64,000 nucleotides of DNA from NCBI GenBank assembly GCA_964020085.1, contig OZ026596.1, forward strand, positions 31,974,022 through 32,038,021, given 5' to 3'. Both the position numbers and the translations under genes were made by a program. Below are positions 34,263-46,246 of this stretch, piece by piece. Position 1 is the first letter of the stretch. The number at the start of each line of letters is the position of its first letter. This stretch comes from Micromussa lordhowensis (Eukaryota > Cnidaria > Anthozoa > Scleractinia > Lobophylliidae). The notes beneath the pieces were generated by a model, which was not told where the DNA came from, ran no database searches, and saw nothing but the letters and a program-made list of their open reading frames with translations.

Positions 34263-36145
34263 TGAAAACCAGCCTTTGTCTATAGCAAAATTGTTTGACA
34301 TGACTGCATAAGTTCCTTTGCTGTTTGTTTTTGCGCACAGCAGTCTAAATTATTTTACATTTCTCATATCGGAGCAACTACCAGAATGCAGGGCCACTTC
34401 GGACCACCTGTTTTACATGTGTCAAAATCTTTTGAAGTACGAAGCATAACACAATAGGCACCTTTGTGATTAAATGAGATGTAAATAAGTGGCCCTGTAT
34501 TCTGTAGTTAAGCCTATCTATTTTTGGCCGAATGACACTTTTTGTGAAGGCTGATGCACTCGCTCGTTCATTTTGGCTATCTATTAAGGTTTAAATTGTT
34601 CACGTAACACATATAATGGTTAAAAAATTAAGAAAACATTAATTAGAGAAAAGAAAGACATCTTGCAAACATCTTGACTTTTTATGCAATCGAGCCCCCT
34701 GTACACCTGTTTTAAATAAGAACTCGTTGGTAAACACATCATCAAGATGTTTTGCATAATTTTTTCATATTTTTAAAAGCAAATTGCCGTTGCCGACTAG
34801 CGCTTTTACTTCGCCTTTGTCTTTGAGGTAAGTGTAGTTTTTCTCGTTTTAAAGTTACGCACTATGTACCTTGAGAGAGCTACTATTTGTCAATTTTTTT
34901 CTTTTTAAATGTACAAAGATGTTGCTATGAAATCCAACATTTTCCAAAAAATGAAACTAAAACCTTAAAACGCGAGCGAGTTATTTAGTTTTTTTATATA
35001 AAAGTTAATATAACAGTCAGGTGTCATTATAGTAGGTGGAATTTTTGGGCGAAGCGGCGTCATCCTAGAGCTCTTATTACTCGAACATGTACCACACGAT
35101 ATATTTCGGTTCTCAAATCAATTCGCTCTTCCATCCCATCTATTATCCTTATTGTTGTGACGCAACGTGCTAATAATGAAGATAAAGATCCTTGCACAGC
35201 GAAAACAATATTGAAGCTAGGACCGAATTTTTTTTAGGCAAGCAAGAGGGAAACTTTGGCGGACAGTGACAAGGGATCGTGCCTACACGCACGTGTAATC
35301 TTGTCCCGCTTATTTCTGTTGGTTTTCCCATTTCTGACAAGCGATGAAGACTGTTCTATAAACGCATACGCACATTATTACGTTTGATACCCGATTAATT
35401 CGCCTGAAAAACAATCGGATGTTTTCCATCTCCGGGCTTCTTTCTTTTCAAGAAAAGGCACGATTAAATTAGCGGATATTTTTCCCGGCCATTTTTTCTC
35501 CGACATTTTATATCATTAATTGTTACCTACCGTAAAGTTATGCAAAAAAAAATGCAATACAATGAAATACAATGCTTATTACTGCTGTTTGTGTTATATT
35601 CTTGAGATGAACAGGTTTGACGTGTTCATAGCGGACGAACAAAACAGATATTTCTTCCGCTTTTTATCTTGAACGATGTTGATCGTTTGTATGTTAGGGT
35701 GAGTTCAAACGGTATTTACTTCCCGCTTTGTAGATGAAATTCTTTCGGAAAAATGTGTTGGTGTTATGTACGCAGGCAAGTAAAATGCAATGGAAAACAG
35801 AAAATTTCATTTCCACTGAAATAGAGTATAAAATTTCTCCAAGACTAAACAAAATTGTTCATTACAGTGCAGATAACACATATCAAGACTTGACTGTCTT
35901 CATTATCAACGAAATGCTTTCCCGGGTTTTTCGCGTACGTGAGGAGACTAGGTCTGTACTCGGACAACTGAAATCAGACAGTTACATGAGTCAATCATTT
36001 TAAGTCCTCTCAACTAAATCAACCAACCACAACATTGATTGCAATCACTATAGTGACCAATTCAAATGTGTGACGTTTTAAAATTGTAGAGGTTTATCTC
36101 CGGTGAATGTTTTCAAGCTATTCTCCATATTTGTAGTTATCATAT
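34263..36145. other. Gene-free AT-rich stretch
   Basis: An open frame at 35734-36003 starts with ATG after a tag but has no recognisable domain. No other coding evidence. Confidence 0.45.
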
Positions 36146-36175
36146 TTAACCCCTTGACTGCCAAGGGGTCTCCCT

Positions 36176-36223
<48 letters not shown>

Positions 36224-36246
36224 AGTCTTGGCAGTCAAAGGGTTAA
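36146..36246. mobile_element. Small palindromic element
   Basis: TTAACCCCTTGACTGCCAAG at the left is mirrored by CTTGGCAGTCAAAGGGTTAA at the right, about 100 bases in all. Confidence 0.75.
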
Positions 36247-36338
36247 AAATATTATTACGAGCTAACTTCAAATGAAACCTTTCTTTGTCTGGAAAATCAT
36301 AATATTAATGATTAACTGGTAACAGCGCATCGTGTCGT

Positions 36339-36482
36339 CCAATTCTGTCTGTAATCATACTCGTGATTGACACTCGGATGAAACCTCTGACGTTTCCTTT
36401 ATGTATCTTTTACAATCGTACTCCCGCTTAGCGGTCATCCGAGTTTGTTTATCACTCATGTAATTACAGACTGAATTGGACT
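36339..36482. mobile_element. Small palindromic element
   Basis: CCAATTCTGTCTGTAAT is mirrored by ATTACAGACTGAATTGG, and CACTCGGATGA by TCATCCGAGT. It lies about 550 bases before copy B. Confidence 0.75.
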
Positions 36483-37036
36483 CCACTCAGTCCTATTACC
36501 ATTATTTACAATTGCGCATCATTAGATAGTCTTGTGTACTTGTAAAGAACAAGTACATGCCAAGGCCAGCCTGGTCCCTAAGCGTTCTCGGCTCATGGCA
36601 GTCTGTATTCCAGCGTAAGCGGTGAGTCATCGAAGAACACTCGCCCACTCCTTCCCAGACTTCGCTCAGCCACTAACGCAAGAGAAAACATCTAGCACTG
36701 AACTAGGCTTCTCAAGGGCCTGTTTATGTGGCTTCTTTGATTAAGGCTTACTCCAAGTTGCAGTAAACTTTATAAGTGATCCAAAAATTCAAATTCAAGG
36801 ATTGTTTGAATTCATTAGGTATGGGATTAGAGAAACGTTGATCGAAGTATCCTATAAGTGTTTTCCAAGCTGCATGGATTCTTGTAGCAGCGTTGGTATA
36901 GAAATTCCTCTACACATGTTAAATCGCATCAGGAAATTAATGACTTAATTTTAGTTTCGAGTTTACATATCCACAGGTGGCCAAGAGGGTTTCTAGCTTC
37001 TGAAGAAGTCATCTTCTAGCTTCAGTGGGATCTGCA

Positions 37037-37666
37037 ATGCATGGTGTTCCTAAAGGGCTTGTCTTCTGCCTTCTGGTTTGCTTTTATTTTTGGCTCGTTA
37101 ATAGCAAAACCCGTCAGATCGGTTCAAGCCATCATTCCAGATTTGCTCGCCAAGTCCGGGAAATCAGGGCAACTCGAGAAACTCGCCAAGCCCGTCAAAA
37201 TCGTCAGTCAGGTCCATACGAAAGGAAATGTAGGTACAGCATCGCTCTGCTGGACTTTCCACCTTACATTATGAACTCAACTGTTGAAAACGGCTTTATG
37301 TATGACATAATAAAGTGGTATGTAGACTTAACGTGCTTCAGTAGAGAACAAATTGATCCACAAGCATGTATCATGGAGCCCATATACGCCAGTAGTCGGG
37401 AGGAGATCGTCGAGTTGATCAGAGAGAAGAGAGTGGATTTCGCTTTTCCCATTCAATCAGACGACGCCGAGGTGGCCCTAAAGGATGAACCCGATGTGAC
37501 GCTTATCCGGGCATTCACTTCCTCCGGGTGTTCGCTGATTGTGAACATGAAGCAATGTCAGGATGAGTCCCGGGAACAGTTAATCATTTCTATTGCGTCA
37601 CAGTGGCCGATCTTGGCTTCCATGATACTACTGTCGGGGATTTCTGGAGTAATAATTTGGCTACTG
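37037..37666 (+). CDS. Copy B, exon 1: signal peptide, first ligand-binding lobe and first pore helix of a glutamate-receptor-like K+ channel
   Basis: The ATG at 37037 gives 210 codons ending at donor CTACTG|gtaaga in phase 0. Residues 7-23 form a signal peptide core. Residues 24-62 are Arg/Gln-rich and probably an exposed linker. Residues 65-182 match an iGluR-type S1 lobe in layout: RYSIALLDFPPYIMN (N-glycosylation site NST at 80-82), GFMYDIIKWYVDL, then EEIVELIREKRVDFAFPIQS. The helix at about 187-210 (ASQWPILASMILLSGISGV and on) is the outer pore helix. There is no amino-terminal domain before S1, unlike animal AMPA, kainate or NMDA receptors and like bacterial GluR0. The site where glutamate receptors keep a ligand-binding Arg appears to be Glu145 here. 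Confidence 0.75.
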
Positions 37667-38202
37667 GTAAGAATATCAATAAACCTCAATCCCGGGGGAG
37701 GGGGGACTCCCAAATGAAAAGGTCGGACGGATGCTCTTCGTCGCGCTCAAGCGTGAAAATCACTGATTCTGGTCTCACTTCGGGTGTTCATGACGAAAGA
37801 TCACCATTTTTAGCTTCTCGCTTCATTCTCGCTTGAATTCAACAAGAGGTATCGGAACTCTGAGACTTGAACTGGGTATAACCTTTAGTCTGCTACATTT
37901 TCCACTTCTACTCATTCCTTTCCAGGTTACTTCTCCTTCTACTTTTATTCTACTCTTAGATGCAATTTTACAATACACTCACTTTCATGGTAACTCTAGC
38001 TACGCCCGGAACGCAAGCCAAGGGTAAAGCAGGTGGTATAAAACAAAATTGCTGGGGTGTAAACCCTAAATGAACGCAGCTGACTTGATACGGCAAGCAG
38101 AGATTAGCCAATTGAAAACTAGAAGAATAATCTTTAGCAACAGGTAACCTTGGATCTATCTAGGGGAGGTAGAGGCCAAGAAGGACACGAACATGTACCC
38201 AG

Positions 38203-38640
38203 GTGAACACAGGAACGACAGAAACATTTACACAGGTGACCGTCCGAACACAAGAATTAAGTGTTCCACTCTCTCTCACTCAAATTGGTCACGCCTCCGC
38301 TGTTGCTGAGCATTCAATTTCCACTGGTCACAACATCAAATGGGACCATTTTGAGATCTTAGCAAGTGGTCAATGTGATTTACAGTGTAAAATCAAGGAA
38401 ACATTGTTAATACGGGACTTGAAACCCGCCCTAAATGAAAACGTCGGTAGTGAAAATCTCCTTCCTTATTAATTCACACCGGATGTAGTTTCTTTTTTCC
38501 ATTGTTGTCTAGCTAGTTACCAATACCTCGCTTTAGTTTTTGTCTTTTTAAATCTCGTCATATTTTGTAACCGTCACTTCTGAAGATGTATGTTGTAGCA
38601 TACGAAACGTCAAGTTAAATATACCATGCAAAACCTTACT
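38203..38640 (+). mobile_element. Penelope-like element fragment (GIY-YIG endonuclease end)
   Basis: The frame at about 38290-38472 reads SAVAEHSISTGHNIKWDHFE, then KIKETLLIRDLKPALNENVG. This matches the end of the GIY-YIG endonuclease domain of Penelope-like retroelements: an H..TGH motif, an E in the second helix, and a PxLN motif. A short tail follows, with TCTGAAGATGTATGTTG and ACGAAACGTCAAG near 38580-38615, a motif often seen after such elements. The 5' reverse-transcriptase part is missing. It is in the first intron of copy B. Confidence 0.75.
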
Positions 38641-39757
38641 GTTATGTTTGTAACCGCTGTTTGTTTTCTCTTTCTGTTTAAGTTGAAATGGCCGAAAAAC
38701 AAGAATATTTAAGTGTTCCACATTATTGAGTTAACCTTTGCTTGCCAAACTAAGCTTTCTTAAAAACCTAATTGCTAAATATTTGGCTCCACAACATTCC
38801 CAATTACCCTCTTCCACGCCCCTTGTGAGACAAAGCATCGTAAAACTAGAATTCCAGTAGTGAAAGAGTATAAAACTGTTTAAGCTCCGAATATATGATT
38901 ATGGTGAAAACACAAGTAACATCTGTTTTCAAAGCAAACAATATGAAAAATATTAAAATATTAAAAGGTAATGCTGTAACGGAACTAAACAAATTAATCC
39001 TAAATAAGGGATTAATAGGAACGTAGGAAAAGAGAAAACAAAAAGATAAACTAAAGTTAAATAATACAAGGTAAATCGAGAAGAATCACTTATAATGCTC
39101 TCATAATGTTCAGTTCCTTGGCTTATTGTTCGCCGGTTGCTGAGAATTAATGACTTGATGAAACGCGATATCAAAGACCTCAGGTGACGTCATTGGTTGT
39201 ACTGTTTTCGCTTCGTTGGCTTGTTTGGATGTGGCGTGATGACCACAATTTGAAGATATAATTTCTGTTTGAAGTACCGTACCGTATCTTTAAGGGTGCA
39301 TTCCAAGAATAATCCGATAAAAGAAACGCTGTTCCTTCCGTTTTTCGGCTCGATCGAGTCCCGTCTACTATCGCGGGCTCGTTTCCTGGGCAGTGGCTGG
39401 TAATCTAGCCTATTCCGTTTTAAGTGGTACATATCTGTTTTTGGTTCAAATTAAGCTCCAATCTCACGCCCAGATTTGCCTCCTTTAGGAGTTTAATCCG
39501 ACGAGCATGCCCAACCTTTTCATATGGGAATCGCCCCCTCCCCTTCCTTTCCCGGAAACGACCGCCTCAAGTTAGGTAGCAACTGTAGAATAGCCTACCA
39601 CCATTGTTCTCGCACATATTTTTCAGGAACGAGAAATGGTCATGAATGAATTAACTCAAGTGGCACGGTGTTCTGTAGCTAAGCCTTCACGCCAAATGGA
39701 TTATCCATCTCAAGCATAAACTCGGCTGATAACTGTTTATGTGACTTTCAATCGCAG

Positions 39758-39852
39758 GAGCGCAGAGCTAAAGAAGGCCAGTTTTCATCTTCATTTACTG
39801 CCGGTTTGCCCGAGGGATATTGGTGGGCGGTGCTGTCACTCGCAACAGTGGG
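39758..39852 (+). CDS. Copy B, exon 2: pore helix and first half of the K+ filter
   Basis: The exon lies between acceptor ctttcaatcgcag and donor GTGGG|gtaaac, and is 95 bases, phase 0 in and phase 2 out. It encodes a short polar linker, then GLPEGYWWAVLSLATV plus the first two bases of a Gly codon. PEGYWWAVLSLATV is a potassium-channel pore helix leading into the filter; the paired Trp before A-V is classical. The exon was missed by simple start-codon searching because it has no ATG. Confidence 0.88.
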
Positions 39853-39977
39853 GTAAACTCATTTATGTTTATGCTTTCAAGTTGATTTCTCCGTTTATTG
39901 GTGTTGTGATCCAAAACTTTGTTGTCGTCCTGGCTTGATATTTTTCTCAAAAATGTTCAACGCTTTGACCTCATTAG

Positions 39978-40137
39978 GTACGGTGATGTTACCCCAAAGA
40001 CACTTCCCGGGCGCATGTTCGGTATAATTTGGGTCCTTGTGGGAGCGGTTGTGATGTCTTTATTCACTGCCACGTTTATAAATGCCATGCAAACTGCCGT
40101 TGATGGTACAAAATGCAAAGATATTGAGGATAAAGAG
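39978..40137 (+). CDS. Copy B, exon 3: second half of the K+ filter and inner helix
   Basis: Acceptor tttgacctcattag is followed by G TAC GGT GAT, so the splice completes GYGD and the join reads TVGYGDVTPKT. The inner helix follows (GRMFGIIWVLVGAVVMSLFT, then ATFINAMQ). It is like the inner helix of K+ channels, with a possible Gly hinge. The exon ends DIEDKE before gtgagt, in phase 0. The intron between the filter halves is only 125 bases. TVGYG is the established K+ selectivity sequence, so the predicted current is K+. Confidence 0.88.
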
Positions 40138-40399
40138 GTGAGTGTAAATCATAATTGGTTCTGAGTTAAGCCATTTATTCGAAATTCAGTCTAAGAACAA
40201 CAATTTCTACGACGAATTACGACCCTAGAACTAGTAAACAACATCTCCACGTGGTCGCAAAAACATCCACTAAGTCACATGACCTAAGTATTCGCATTTC
40301 AAGTACACCCAAACGAAATGTCCTTCACATCATACTCCCCTTCCTCGATGGGCCAGTAGGTCATCGGCCTATCTTAGGAGTTTCGTGTGTTTTTAGCTT

Positions 40400-42560
40400 A
40401 AAAGTTCACTTTAGTTCTAGTCCTCGTAAAGTTCTCTATTGTTCTATTCCTCTGCTTCATCTTCTGCAAGGAGTTATAATGGACAGATTCTGATGATCGG
40501 CTCATCACTTCCCTGCAGCCAAGTCTGACTTTGACAGCTCTCACGTGCTTGTCCTTTCCAGGATAGACCGCTTAGGCTAGCACGTTCATGCTGTCACTCC
40601 AGTATGTGAGTATGTTCTGGTCAATCTTAAGAACCTTGGCTATCGACAGGGACAATCTTAATCCCAAAACAGCTCCCATAAGCCCGAGTCTCGGAATGCT
40701 CGTAGCTGATAGTGGTGTCACTCGCGTCTTGGAGACCACCAGGCTGATAGATGCTAGTTTAAGTTGCTGCACCATACGCATCCCCTGATGCATCTGTGAA
40801 GGTGTGCAAGGAAACTGTTTCAAAATCTGAGTTCAACTGCAGGCAACGAAGGACTTGCACGTCTGACAACTCTGCGAACTCTTCAAACCCCTTCTTGGCC
40901 TGTCTAGCTTGGCTCGCGATCGGGTATAGTGGGTCATCCCAATCTAATCCTGAGGTCCACATCTCTTGGAGTAAAATCTTTGCTCGGATCACGTATGGCG
41001 CTAGAAATCCCATAGGGTCAAACAGCATTCGGGTAGTGCTCTTGGTTTTCCCTTGCATGCTTCCGAGAAACAAATTTTACTTGATAGGGGCACGAGTTAA
41101 CTCCAAAGACAAGGCTATTGAACTGATAAACACCTGGAGGTCTGATCACAAGAAACGATGGAATGGTCTACTTGATGGTAAAATCCCAATATCAAGATAC
41201 ATCTCTACAACGTCACACACTAGGGCTACTGGAATTCGTCGAAAACGTAGTAGTACATGAACTATATCCCTGATGACGTCTGAGTACGACCCAGTTAGCT
41301 GAGGATCCTTCAGAAGTCTCTTTTCAGTACTGATAAACCGGTTTACTGCCATCTCATAGTTGTTTGGTAACTCTGGGGCCTTTGGTTTCCACGGCATGTC
41401 TATTTCATATCTCTCCCCTTTTGAACTGCACTGAGCTCTCAAATGCTTTTATCGCTGACGCGTCCTCTGTTTTCGACAGCTCTCTTTTTGGGATTGACGC
41501 AGATGACTCGACCTCCCAAAACTTCTGCAATGCTGAGCTCAATTCCCTCTCCTGCTGGTGAACGAAATGTTGGCCATGTTTAAATTTGCCCACTGCACGC
41601 TGTCCTCTTTCAGCTTAGGTGAACCAAAACACGTGCAATCTTAAGGTGTCAGTCGAGCCACCGGCTCCCCAGGTTGGCCAAGGACATCTCTAATGGAAAG
41701 GTGCAGTTCAGAATAGTCTATGCCAATCAACATGTCAATGATTGTTCTCAGTTACGCGCGAGCCAACACAATCTTAGCTGTTTAGCCTTTTGCCAACGAC
41801 TTTGCACATCCATTTTCCTAAACTCTTCGTAGTTCCACGCTGGATGATCTATCTTACAAAGTGGACAATTTGTGCTAACAGGCTTTCCTGAACCGCTTGT
41901 CCGACCAAAGAATGTGTGTGAGCTACCTCTTCGTTTTCCTATCAGCACACATACGTCTCTGCTGCAACAGCCTGGAATTCAGCTTCTTGTATGATCCACT
42001 CACAAAGTGTACGGCTCAATACATTCCACTTTTTTCTGCTCAAAAACCCATCTGTTGTAATTAGCAAGCATATTCTTGTGTACCTTCATGTACAAGGATC
42101 CATTGCAAGTTCCCCTTTTCTTCCGCTCTCTTTCAGATTTATGACAAGGATCACGTCCAGTAAGTCCGCCAATCTGTCTAGATCCTTAGCATTTCAAGGA
42201 CGAATTGGTCGGAACTGGTCCAATTCCTATTAGTGTAAATTTATCTGGCGACGTCGACCACCGAGTTTTCTCTCCAAGCTGCTCTTGGCCGCTTCATAGG
42301 CCTCGGCCGAATGTCCTAAGCTCTCAACTGCTGTCAATTGCTTCTCCAGATAGATACTTCTTTAACTGCAACAATTTATAGTCTGCAGTGGCTGGGGCCT
42401 TGTCAACACAAGCGATAAATGCTGCCTTCCAGCTCCCATACGACCGCTTGTCTCCTCTAAATACCGGAATAGAAATCCTCGTCAATTCCCAAGCTCATGT
42501 TTCGGTGATTCTTCCACAGTCGTCACCTCCTCTTCTAGCTTGACATCCCTTTTTGGCGGG
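40400..42560 (-). mobile_element. BEL/Pao retrotransposon relic
   Basis: The fragments read right to left on the minus strand. A Gag zinc finger region has CPLCKIDHPAWNYEEF and KQLRLCWLA. Protease-like sequence has MLIGIDYSELHLSI near 41660-41740. RT parts include PWKPKAPELPNNYEMAVNRF and FRRIPVALVCDVVEMYLDIG. The Pao A17-type region has LFDPMGFLAPYVIRAKILLQ and DLDWDDPL-like sequence. RNase H has FTDASGDAYGAA and YWSDSMNVL. Near 40500-40590, GKDKHVRAVKVRLG is a C-terminal tail motif of the polyprotein, so integrase has been deleted between them. Many stops and shifts are present. It occupies the intron of copy B where the second ligand-binding lobe is expected. Confidence 0.8.
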
Positions 42561-42587
42561 CTTTGGTCCACCATTCGCACCAGTTGA

Positions 42588-42778
42588 TGACGTAGATTAA
42601 GGAACACGTGACTTCAGGCTTGACTCATCTCGCTTGTTTTACCTCTGTAAATGAGAGTTAGTAGCTCATGCAAAATGCTGGAAAGAAGCATTTTGCATGG
42701 ACTACGAAGCTAAATTTACAGAGGTAAAACAAGTGGGATAAGTCAAGCCTGAACTCACACGTTCCTGAATCTACGTCA
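42588..42778. mobile_element. Foldback MITE
   Basis: TGACGTAGATTAAGGAACACG at left is mirrored by CGTTCCTGAATCTACGTCA at right. The arms stay paired through TTCAGGCTTGACT and TTGTTTTACCTCTGTAAAT. It lies just beyond the Pao relic. Confidence 0.82.
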
Positions 42779-44214
42779 CAATTCTGAGCATGTCGATGCT
42801 GTGATCAGCGTTTCGGGTCGACCGCAAGAAAATAGGATTTTCAGGTTTTTAAAACTTCATTAAAAGATCGCTTTTTATCCAAATCGAAAAAATTTTTCGC
42901 AGAAGTTCATTGCATGAAACATAGAATCAGATGGGAAAATAAAACTTTTGATGACATGGGCACTTTAAAACATCTGGAATGAAGAAAGACTCAATATAAC
43001 GATTCGTTCCACTAAAAGACGAAGACAAAAGACAGGAGGGTAAACAGCATTTTTAAAGAATACAAATTTTCAACAGCTCTTTCATGAGAGGATACCTCGC
43101 CACCTACAGCTTGATGAAAGTGCGACACTTTACTTTTCCCGAAAGTTCAAAAGGTACACATCAAAAAAATACCAATCATCCAAACAACAAGGAATGATGG
43201 GGCAGGTTCGCAAAGTTCAAAGAACGTTCTCTTCGAGACAAATTAAAACTTTAAAACTATAAAGGTTTCAATGATGGCAACAAACTATATCATCATCAAC
43301 CATTTTTAAAAGTTTTTCATCGAAAGTAACACGGACAGCTACTCTCCTTTTCGTTGACAACGTTCCGCTCAAGGGTTTTTGCGAGTGATCAGTAGGAAAG
43401 TGTGGTCTTGGTTATTACGTCATCTTAATACTTCCTCAGCTTGAACATATGACACATTTTAACGAGCCCGTTTTGTCATTGACATGTACTCAGAAATTAC
43501 AGCAATGGCACCGACCAACAAACCGTAGCATATCACAATCACTACTGCTGGTCATATTAGGATAAAATATTTTAGGAACGCGAGACCAGCAAGGCAAGTG
43601 GTTAATATATAAAGAAGACAGAAAAAGAAGGTTGTTTAATAGTGTGAAATAATCAATGTAAAATATAAATGTAAATGTAAATTCACAGGGAAAGATTGAT
43701 TCTTGCAGAGACCAAAGTGACTGGCTCAAGAGAGACGTTTCACAAATGAGCTCTTAAGTATCAGATGGGATATCAAAGAGTGATGTGGAGATACCAAGTT
43801 ATTTTCTTCACACATTGCAAAAATATGGAATATCAATATGGCGGCACTTCCGTCCGGGAAACAACGAAAATTCAAGTTCCCTAACGTATGAAATCTGGAG
43901 ATGGCGGCCATACTCCAGCTAGTAGGACATGCGGCCTTGGTTTACAGCGTACATCTTTGATATTGGACATCCATTTTACGTTTAATTGATACCTGTCAAA
44001 ACGAGGTGTCGCTGACCATTATCACGTGAGCATGTTGCAGGCTCAGGTTTTGAGTAAACCACTGACCAAATACCGGCTTTTCGAATGGATCGCGGGCTCA
44101 AAACAGGTTAACTTTCTGTAATCAGAACCGGGTTGTTCGAAAATGAGTCGTTTAACGCTAACCCAGTTTTAAAAGTTAACCAAAGTATAAATTGTTCTTG
44201 TATATATAGAAGAT

Positions 44215-44310
44215 ATTACATGCCCGCTCGTGGACACGAATTTTCTCCTCGAGTGTTCAACTCGATATCGAGAATATAAACTTCGTATCCACAAGCGGGC
44301 ATGTAATGTT
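44215..44310. mobile_element. Short palindromic element
   Basis: ATTACATGCCCGCTCGTGG is mirrored by CCACAAGCGGGCATGTAAT. Just right of it, 44334-44470 holds imperfect repeats of CCGAAGATTT. Confidence 0.75.
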
Positions 44311-44524
44311 CTTTTTATCATATAAAAATAATACTGACGATTTTCCGAAGATTTATCAACACTTTTCGAAGATTTCCGAAGATTCTCCAAAAGTTGTCCG
44401 GAGGCCAGACAAACGTTCCGAAATTTTTCCGAAGATTTACGAAGACAACCGGAGATATCCGAGGAAGATCCGATGATGTTTGGATCACACAGCAACACAT
44501 CTAAGTTCAGTATTCGTCTGGATT

Positions 44525-44629
44525 CGCTCCGACGAAGGCCTAACGCTCGAAACGTCAGCTTCCGAATCTCTTTACGGTGGAGAATTCAAATTATCAACCC
44601 AGTTGATAAAACCAAATTATCTTGTAATA

Positions 44630-44666
<37 letters not shown>

Positions 44667-44675
44667 TGCCCCCTT
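44525..44675. mobile_element. Dispersed repeat related to 17757-17965
   Basis: It shares CCGACGAAGGCCTAACGCTC, CGAAACGTCAGC and ATCAACCCAGTTGATAAAAC with the other copy. Confidence 0.5.
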
Positions 44676-44957
44676 TATTCATAAGTTCAGTATAAGTTAT
44701 TATGTAACCTTGGCAATGGCGATCTTTTCACTATCGTCACACGTGAAAGATAAAAAGTATCTTCACTGCGCGCGATGAAGATACGATTTTTTAGTAAAAG
44801 GAAAAATCCTGGTATTTCACTAGTGTTTATATATTAGTTTGAGATTATTCAAACTTAGAAGACCAAACAATATAGACTCCGCTTCTAGGCTTGGCTTAAT
44901 TTAAGTATTAGGTTTTGCTGTGATGAGTTTCACCTTCTCACTGTTTTTTGTCTTTAG

Positions 44958-45111
44958 ACCATAGACTTGGAAGGACTGTTTTCAACTGACTTAGAATTAA
45001 CCACAGTTGTGTTGTACTGTCTCGTGGGGATATTCTTCGGGCTGATATTTATTGGTATTTCATGCGAAGTCTACACCAGGTGCCACGCCAGAACTCTTAA
45101 AATACAAAAAG
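44958..45111 (+). CDS. Copy B, exon with last transmembrane helix
   Basis: The exon lies between acceptor tttttgtctttag and donor AAAAG|gtataa, and is 154 bases, phase 0 in and phase 1 out, matching the paralogous exon 1537-1702. It encodes IDLEGLFSTDLELTTVV, then the helix YCLVGIFFGLIFIGI, then EVYTRC and a basic stretch. If joined directly to exon 3 at 40137 the frame stays open, so a transcript lacking the S2 lobe would still be translatable. Confidence 0.72.
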
Positions 45112-46246
45112 GTATAAAATTGTTTATTCGGTCACTGATGTTAATATAAATATAGATTGGTATGAGTGCTCAAATGGTGGCGAGTGAATGGTAATTCAAG
45201 TTTTGTCAAATTTCTTATAATTTCCCTCGCCTAAAGGTTCGGGAAATTAAAAGAATTTTGGCAAAATGGAAATAAAATTATTTCCTAATATTTGATTAAC
45301 TTTTAATATTGATGGTGACAAATTACGCTTACAATAGGTGATTTGCACGATGGCGTCATTTGACTACAACTACCAGAATCCTTCACTATTTCTGTTTCCT
45401 ATGTTATGGTATCAGTATACCCCAAATGACAACCTCGCTTTGTCGCTCTTTCACGGTCGCGCGTTTCATAAAACCCTCAATAAAGTATATATTTTCTGAA
45501 AGCTTAATAATTGCAGATTTCGATAAGTACTTGATTTATTCAAGAAATAAAACCCTTTCCTAAAAAAGTGATCATTTCCCAAAAGTATGTAGTTTCACAA
45601 ATTGAGTTCGTTTCCGGTCAGAATTTAACGGGAGAAAGCGAGGGACATCGCTACGTTTTCTTAACACCTTGATCTAAAAAACCGTGTCGGGGAATTTTGA
45701 TTACTCGTCTGGTTTGTTTTTTATACGCTGTTAAACTTTAAGTTTTTAAAAAACACTCATTGCCTTTGCTTAAATGCTCATTACTTTCGAAGGAGTCAAA
45801 AAATTAAAATTCCCCGACAAGGTTTTTTTGCCACATTATCGGGCAACATTCTTGCCAAATTTCAGCGAAAATGGATGAAAATTGGCTGTACACGAACTGG
45901 AAACGTGCGCCTCATTTGATGAGATTTTAGTTTTGAGAAATAACGCAAAATACATTTTAGGGCGTTTTTCCGGTGTGGGGAGATTAGATCTCAAATGATT
46001 GAAAAGTAATTACCTGTTGATCAATAAAGTGAGGGCTCTTCTTACATAGACAATAGGGCTCGCATTTACAAGGCGGCCCGCAAAGCGGTCTCGAATGGTA
46101 TTTACTGGCAGCAAATACCAACAAAACTCCCTGTTCTGCCGCTCCACTCACTCACTCAGATCGAGTTTTGGAAAGCACTGGATGCAATACCTTTACGATG
46201 CCGAAGGCAAAATCTAAGAGATCCCAAAAAAGCGATGGAGGAAATC

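Noticed and set aside
35734..36003. 89-codon ATG frame
   Set aside because: No domain, no partner exons and no polyadenylation signal in a useful place; may be chance.
40588..41561. Several + strand frames of 65-154 codons
   Set aside because: They are antisense to the BEL/Pao relic, whose minus-strand motifs are specific.
43040..43260. Stop-free stretch with LDESATLYFSRKFKR as a possible S2 lobe of copy B
   Set aside because: Only a faint resemblance to copy A VDRNTAF, no good splice sites, and the rest does not fit the fold.
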